A DNA stretch of 20,749 nt from Bacteroidales bacterium (GTDB taxonomy: Bacteria > Bacteroidota > Bacteroidia > Bacteroidales > JAOZMU01). Under the pieces are notes generated by a model. That model was not told where the DNA came from, searched no databases, and worked only from the letters and a program-made list of their open reading frames with translations. Of the stretch, positions 19,901 through 20,749 are shown in pieces. Position 1 is the stretch's first letter, and every line of letters begins with the position of its first letter. The stretch covers positions 1-20,749 of the forward strand of contig JAOZMU010000011.1 of the NCBI GenBank assembly GCA_029934165.1. The letters are read 5' to 3'. A program made the translations under genes and the position numbers.

Positions 19901-20652
19901 ATTTTCATCAAAGAAATTCCGGAGGAGCAACCAATTTCTAATACGGTTTTTTGCGCAGATAGATATGGTTTTAGTTTCGTTAAAATGTTTTCTGAGTACT
20001 CATTCATTTCATTGGCAGAAAGTTCATTGCCGGTATAGCTTGAAAACCAAGCACCTCCAGAAATTTGATTCTTCGCGCTCTCGCCAATATAATCCCAAAG
20101 CGACTGTTTCATTAATTCGCCGGATTGCTCAATTTCTGAGTGAAAGTCCTCAGAGTCAAGACATAATATTGTTTTTACGGAATTGCATTCCCACTGAAGT
20201 CTGTTGGTGTCGGAAATATATTTTTTCTGGAAAAGGATAAATTTTGGATTTGCCTGCAAGAATATTTCTTTCTTTCTCTTGAATGGGAAGCTGGTTTCGA
20301 TGGGTAAATAACACGCACCTGCTTTTGTTGCTGCGTAGAAACACACGCAAGCCCAATATGACGGCTCGACATGAATAGCGATTGGGGTTTCGGAAATAGC
20401 TCCTCGACTGCGCAAAAAATGTGCTAGCCTATTGCTGTCCGATTCTAATTGCGCATAGGTGTATTTTCCTGTATTATCTTCAACAGCAATATTTTGCGTG
20501 TAGTTTTTCTGGCGATGATTTAAGAGCGAGTCTATTGTTTTGATGTCCGAAAAATGTTTTTCAGTGTCGTTAAATTTGGTCTTAATTAATTCAATATCAG
20601 AGTTGAATAAATCGGAATCGGCTAAATTAAAGTCAGATAAATTAATGTCCAT
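7939..20652 (-). CDS. Four-module non-ribosomal peptide synthetase, A(MT)-T-C-A-T-C-A-T-C-A-T-TE
   Basis: A 4237-residue multidomain synthetase. It activates four amino acids as adenylates, loads them on phosphopantetheine arms, joins them through three condensation domains and releases the peptide with a C-terminal thioesterase. Carrier serines are S858, S1891, S2939 and S3976, each in a GG(H/N)S motif. Condensation motifs are HHIISDGWS (1044-1052), HHIICDGWS (2076-2084) and HHIISDAVS (3120-3128). Adenylation a3 motifs end at 475, 1520, 2550 and 3596, and all four A domains keep the a10 GK(I/T)D lysine. The first A domain is interrupted by a methyltransferase. No epimerisation or reductase domain is visible, so an all-L tetrapeptide is expected. 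It starts with A rather than C, making it an initiating synthetase. No frameshift or lost catalytic residue is seen. A 4'-phosphopantetheinyl transferase is required and must be encoded elsewhere. The start at 20652 is the first ATG of the frame, 97 bases from the window end, so upstream partners cannot be excluded. Confidence 0.97.
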   Translation of the reverse strand: MDINLSDFNLADSDLFNSDIELIKTKFNDTEKHFSDIKTIDSLLNHRQKNYTQNIAVEDNTGKYTYAQLESDSNRLAHFLRSRGAISETPIAIHVEPSYWACVCFYAATKAGACYLPIETSFPFKRKKEIFLQANPKFILFQKKYISDTNRLQWECNSVKTILCLDSEDFHSEIEQSGELMKQSLWDYIGESAKNQISGGAWFSSYTGNELSANEMNEYSENILTKLKPYLSAQKTVLEIGCSSGISLMKIAPHVAEYYGTDLSSKIIENLRYTLKNRKDISEVKLFALAAHQISELPRKKFDIIIINSVIQAFAGYNYLRNVIKTAEKILTDDGIIFCGDIQDLEKKQDLLEDLRLFKSQDTKNKYSTKMDWHKELFVPFTFFKDLESEISSVKSVTKSTKLGTLDNELTKFRYDVILEFDKKIAKQKITNKTKYQFDIKALDEFESSLPSTIHNSSNCAYILFTSGSSGKPKGVVIQHSAICNFVFSVSEIFNNQINSNDVFLALTSLSFDVSLFEICTALSFGAKLVIHNKNQSFDISKISQDIAEKKITTTYIPPSILEEVAEELAGKDLKLNKLLVGVEPIKPEILECFTRLNSEMQIVNGYGPTEATICATFWAYVPDIETEFVPIGAPLSNCKIFILDENDEILPIGVTGEICIAGMGIARQYLGNSAETQSRFFNPFWDKELRLYKTGDLAFWQPDGNIIFVGRNDNQVKIRGHRIETKEIDIRLEGHHSIQQAITVVNKNAEISELVSYFTQNQNVTEISTPKLKAWISLEKPEYMIPTYFVKLEQFPLNMSGKIDKNKLPKPVLTSDSQEIVAPQTPLEQHLANIWEDVLQIKIKSIDDNFFVLGGHSLKATKVGIRIQKQLNTAVSIQEIFKYASIRELAKLIAQKIPAEISKIELLPDQPNYELSHAQRRMFILQSLDKKDSTYNQIINAKLTGELNLNKLEKAFELLIQRHESFRTSVVIDNDKPKQIVKNTCDSDFTILDFTNKSNKEININAIIDEFAQKPFNLERSPLLKVQIIRTSQKTWYLTIVMHHIISDGWSIGLILNELSEFYRNGLDSFETLNFGYKDFAAWQNKIITEMPEAKAFWHNSLSGELGHVDLPADFPRPIEKSNEGDIITFEFPKSTTAKIKEISKQHQASLFVFLETLIKIFIYKYTNIQDITIGTPVSGRNHADLEKQVGLFVNTLPLRTKLSGDKSFIELIRKISNHTVKAFDFQSYPLDLMIDELEVERRTDRSPIFDIMVALQNNEITSPYFAGITIEEIGRKHITSKFDITFSFYEFDNQLKLNIEYCTNLFSARRINSFFTHLLNLTNEIVENPFQKISKFSLLSYNVKNELITKIQGKNISLPENCNLVQMFDSQVVKSPNAIALKYNGIHLSYAELRQLSINIAKIIAQKKPDNSEIIGFISDPNEIAIATILGILRNGSAYMPISPDFPTSRIKLMMESAGCKVLTTDIIRDNLNEINDESIILIDNKNVANVKCSEFSSEANNYASVIFTSGTTGVPKGLKFKQKSIINVLQWFGKQYDIQNAINVAQLSNFIFDPSIEQIFGTLIHGATICIPDKNTFASSENFTNYINSNEIQVVNTVPTVIREFISQNEVMPTLRTIISGGDILDNNLKNSILEKNYELYNHYGPTETTIEVLFEKCSINSPVTIGLPIDNTQIYILDNDLNLLPPKVVGEICIAGVGVVGQYINNEMVNNSSFVESPFDKNSIIYRTGDTGYIDDFGKIVFCKRNDEQVKINGYRVELQEIKSQLYEIGVFSDIEVVAIENSDKQKTISAFCVTNSGKKSSEEWVRNKLSMVLPPYMLPSQYIFAKKLPKKQNGKTDFDKLRLLQTNEKTKSLGVVNKELKYVWYDVLNRYPNDSNANFFHSGGNSLKAIQLVSRLRKVFNCEIRLYDVFKNPTISTLQKFLGLATTQKFTKIPRIKSQKLNKLSFAQERLWIFQKLHPESYAYNIPSAIWLLGKLDTTLLSEAFLRVSERHEIMRTRFTEQDDVPFQEIASKSESFCELVDYGRKLSKSEIQNKVYEITNLPFDLSKTSLFRARIIKCDDNKYLLVFCIHHIICDGWSLRQLIQEVANYYNTGKLPQPENIKYVDFAEWQITDLKKRESEYKKFWRNQLQMPIPVAQLPTDFKRPLYKTFAGDRIIIELEENFLVRAKQLAISQETSLFTILLAVTNLWLARISNQTEFISGVPVSGRQHIDTEDVIGCFVNSIPICTKFSFSDSFLKIVNEVRNQMEQVLEYQDYPFDKLVQDLFPEKPSDRHPVFDVMVSLQNFDKQDFTINQMKTNEFHFENNTSKFDLSFTFSENDKTLSLALEYNSDLFKSSTIDTLLDSYKYFIDETIWNAHSKISEIALCSDNCKAHILNTLSANRPPETTSGNIINIFEEIADKYPNEKAVVFGVKTLLYSELKAKAKKIAALIIRTQQSAKRVAICMQRNELLIASILGCLYSGCAYVPIDSALPAKRIQYMLEDCRAGVILTDTQSTENLPQNNVNRILISENLVNNISENQYFTPSKEAYVIYTSGTTGVPKGVSISQQSVVNLIESLETRIFAKYPETKNVALMASVSFDASVQQIFSTLLNGRTLFVVPDETKLNAQSLVEFLSDNFIEISDGTPSLLEVLITGYQLVSGIQTPKHLIIGGEPLPTRQIKRFYEIDVTQNTTISNVYGPTETTVDVTEFFLNRNSKILQEIVPIGTPLSNAQILILSADLQLIPPLVYGEILIGGNTLSTGYVGEGKLHSNKFVSNPFNPAERLYRTGDYGRWLNDGTIEFYGRKDEQVKVSGFRIELSDIEENMRNIPEIRNATVVAVGENENSTLIGFYISDIEEYNDDRLHNELVNILPHYMIPNRYIKINKIPLTNSGKIDKKKLLIVASTTQNEYTEFSENQSNTETKLLKLWSVLLNNNNIKITDNFFRIGGNSLQAIRLVGQIWQQFSVKIQFKDVFTTPTVAALAQIISTSNTYSYSNIEPLPKQEYYELSATQKRIWILSQFESERNAYNIPMAFWVSTNFLVGKLERALSAIIEKYDVFRTSFQLVNGEPVAKLLDFLKIEIQQIFCDNSSIQATIKQAIKHEFNLNKPPLLVVKLIIPKTGRKILLINTHHIISDAVSVEILLSEIQEYFVENRLKPYAFTRYVDFANWHNNELRGELFENKKQFWLNELSGEISMLEFPYDYNRKSYKTFAGKTLKSTIKSVVLNQIKRKTKELDCSIFMYLHAVLKVFLYRYSHQNQIIIGTPVEGRTHPSVEKTIGAFINTIALRSNVLGDVPFSDFLKLSNRQTADCFSNQDFPFDKVVDLLNVERDLSRSAIFDVLMVFHDYSKTHRQNTDFESVKIENSFAKFDMTFTFGVSNNDITFWFNFNTDLLSESRAALIINHFNLLLSSTLTCFDSKIDDLEILIPSEKIQAIPKPAFIFDFKEDENLVSLFDIQAAQTPDNIAIEDEFGAITYQELRKKTLSLASHLLKIGTTDNQFIPVITDENRYLVIAIISTLRVGAAYVPIDKSHPLERKEFIFKDCSAKTVLCHENEIEKYRLSYNAISFISVDGSYREQYSCSFPKMHPENFAYLIYTSGSSGNPKGVVIKHYSVVNLIRNLDFVQYTKLNTPVKVALLVNYIFDMSVHQIFAPILSGNILTIPGETIRKSPQQLYDFLCDSKTNFIKLTPSLFSVLFQNKQKKHTSLKRILLGGEALSISHLQSFYSNIPNANSVVISNVYGPTEATIDATSYEITGQEKGKIPIGKALAGYQIFILDESGHDVPDGVFGEICISGKGLAWGYLNRQHLTNKQFTAHNRNLETRIYRTGDIGRRNLNGDIEYLGRNDSQIKINGYRIEIGEIENCVLQHPFILNCCVLLQDKDLYCYYTLYAEKVLKISSLKTYIATKLPSYLTPTNFVEINEFPLTSNGKIDKRELTQIKSMDKEYVVDKELSTSQLTMINAWKMVLPNSSIKLNDNFFAIGGNSLKAMQLISYIQKEFDVALPITSLFECPTPIQLLERLAVANKDEKITPICLYECNGKRIFSFPPIIGYGAIYHEFAKLVGSSFYAFNFVDSESFIEDVCSYISKISKTEDIYLVGYSAGGNLAFEIAKQLEDRGINIKSLILLDAIPRQKSSTLNYTISEELIENYLNQIGYQGERQVIRKQIAQKSEAYNQFLNKIEYNGKVKTRIKLITSAGNSGIFNCWKNYSMQANFNFEGFGAHDKMFVNPNLKKNAEMLTSFLDKI
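7942..8586 (-). other. NRPS thioesterase domain (type I, alpha/beta hydrolase)
   Basis: Residues about 4023-4237 form the terminal releasing domain. The nucleophile is Ser4092 in GYSAGG, the acid is Asp4119 in LLDAIP, and the histidine is His4214 in GAHDKMF, all in the expected order and spacing. The complete triad indicates a working domain that either hydrolyses the tetrapeptidyl thioester or cyclises it; the sequence does not say which. Confidence 0.9.
8623..11691 (-). other. NRPS module 4 (C-A-T)
   Basis: Residues about 2988-4010. The C domain opens with ELSATQKRIW (2996) and has HHIISDAVS (3120-3128), with alanine where most family members have glycine. A-domain a3 is YTSGSSGNPKG (3586-3596). 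Reading the ten pocket positions by alignment with the GrsA Phe domain (from Asp3634) gives D-M-H-K-L-G-V-I-D-K. I do not recognise this code; lysine at the fourth position also occurs in Asp/Asn codes (DLTK...), so an acidic or amide residue is a weak guess. Carrier serine S3976. Confidence 0.85.
11737..14835 (-). other. NRPS module 3 (C-A-T), predicted glutamine
   Basis: Residues about 1940-2972. The C domain begins with LSFAQERLW (1949-1957) and has an intact HHIICDGWS (2076-2084). The A-domain a3 motif is YTSGTTGVPKG (2540-2550). The pocket code read from Asp2588 is D-A-Q-D-I-G-V-V-D-K, differing only by Leu to Ile from DAQDLGVVDK, the glutamine code described for the lichenysin synthetase. 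Glutamine is therefore the likely substrate. Carrier serine S2939. Confidence 0.87.
14878..17940 (-). other. NRPS module 2 (C-A-T)
   Basis: Residues about 905-1925. The C domain starts at YELSHAQRRMF (914) and has an intact HHIISDGWS (1044-1052). The A domain (about 1365-1830) is uninterrupted, with a2 near 1436-1446 and a3 FTSGTTGVPKG at 1510-1520. The pocket code read from Asp1556 is D-P-E-N-I-G-H-I-E-K, which I do not recognise; the acidic third position could favour a basic or polar side chain, but this is speculative. Carrier serine S1891. Confidence 0.85.
17965..20652 (-). other. NRPS module 1, loading module with interrupted A domain
   Basis: Residues 1 to about 896: a 37-residue leader, A domain, then carrier (S858 in LGGHSLK). 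There is no condensation domain, so this module supplies the N-terminal residue. Motif a2 (TKAGACYLPIE) is at 109-119 and a3 (FTSGSSGKPKG) at 465-475. That gap is about 281 residues longer than in module 2 and is filled by a methyltransferase. The pocket code read from Asp513 is D-V-F-Y-L-G-G-I-C-K. I cannot match it, but its character resembles codes for hydrophobic or aromatic residues. Confidence 0.9.
19390..20106 (-). other. SAM-dependent methyltransferase inserted in A domain 1 (a2-a3)
   Basis: Residues about 183-421. SAM-binding motif I is VLEIGCSSG (237-245), followed by an acidic ribose-binding segment (YYGTDLS), the FDIIIINSVIQAF strand with the NSVxQ signature common to NRPS methyltransferases, and LTDDGIIFCGDI. 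Just before it lies a conserved-looking WDYIGE...GGAWFSSYTG segment (Trp186 onward). The motifs are intact, suggesting activity on the amino acid or its carrier-bound form. Most NRPS N-methyltransferases sit between a8 and a9; a2-a3 insertion is the arrangement reported for TioN of thiocoraline synthesis, which S-methylates cysteine. Whether this one acts on N, O, S or C cannot be read from the sequence. Confidence 0.9.
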
Positions 20653-20670
20653 ATTGCGTGTGAATTTTGT

Positions 20671-20686
20671 CTTTGTTTTAACAAAG
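20671..20686. promoter_or_regulatory. 16-base palindrome just upstream of the NRPS start
   Basis: Perfect seven-base arms CTTTGTT and AACAAAG flank TT, centred about 26 bases upstream of the NRPS start codon. Its position between the probable promoter and the start suits an operator for a dimeric regulator. I could not find a convincing -33/-7 promoter pair in the 97 bases available, although TTACTTTG overlapping the palindrome (gene orientation) is close to the -7 consensus. The role is inferred from symmetry and position only. Confidence 0.35.
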
Positions 20687-20749
20687 TAAAATGAATTTAT
20701 ACTAAAGTGATTTTGGTTTCAGGATTTTAATTTTAGCTTTATTACTGAT

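Noticed and set aside
7939..20652. Open frames on the plus strand and other minus-strand frames inside the NRPS
   Set aside because: They lie inside a fully motif-supported coding frame, are short, and show no domain or start signal of their own.
1..20749. Insertion sequences, integrases, CRISPR arrays, tRNA or rRNA genes
   Set aside because: No transposase-like coding, terminal repeats, regularly spaced repeats, or cloverleaf-like sequence was found on reading both strands.

Overview
The window looks like chromosomal DNA from an anaerobic, AT-rich member of the Bacteroidetes, probably near the Bacteroidales or Marinilabiliales. This is inferred from the AT-rich coding and intergenic DNA, from starts with little Shine-Dalgarno sequence, from a TAnnTTTG-type promoter element, from a lipoprotein carrying a SUMF1/FGE-fold domain, and from a full-length pyruvate:ferredoxin (flavodoxin) oxidoreductase, an enzyme of anaerobic metabolism. 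No ribosomal RNA or other strong taxonomic marker is present, so the lineage is a guess.

Layout. 1-464 is non-coding and holds hairpins. 465-1979 (+) is a predicted lipoprotein with four helical repeats and a C-terminal FGE-fold domain that lacks the catalytic cysteine pair. 2235-2879 (+) is protein-L-isoaspartate O-methyltransferase (pcm). 2880-3252 is a long intergenic leader with inverted repeats. 3253-6792 (+) is nifJ, with all cofactor cysteines intact, followed by a strong intrinsic terminator at 6841-6880. 6925-7920 (+) is a polysaccharide-deacetylase-like protein. It converges, with an 18-base gap, on a 12.7-kb gene on the minus strand (7939-20652) that fills more than half of the window.

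The large gene encodes a complete four-module non-ribosomal peptide synthetase (NRPS) of 4237 residues: A(MT)-T / C-A-T / C-A-T / C-A-T-TE. It starts directly with an adenylation domain. That first A domain is interrupted between core motifs a2 and a3 by a SAM-dependent methyltransferase of about 240 residues. There are no epimerisation domains. Every carrier domain has its phosphopantetheine serine, every A domain keeps the a10 lysine, and the thioesterase has a full Ser-Asp-His triad, so the enzyme appears functional. The expected product is a four-residue peptide with a methylated first residue and, by specificity code, glutamine at position 3; the other three codes are not ones I can match. 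Release would be by hydrolysis or cyclisation.

The first three genes on the plus strand look like ordinary housekeeping or envelope functions. The NRPS is the accessory element. No MbtH protein, phosphopantetheinyl transferase, exporter or regulator lies in the window. The start of the NRPS is only 97 bases from the window edge, so any partner genes would lie beyond it.
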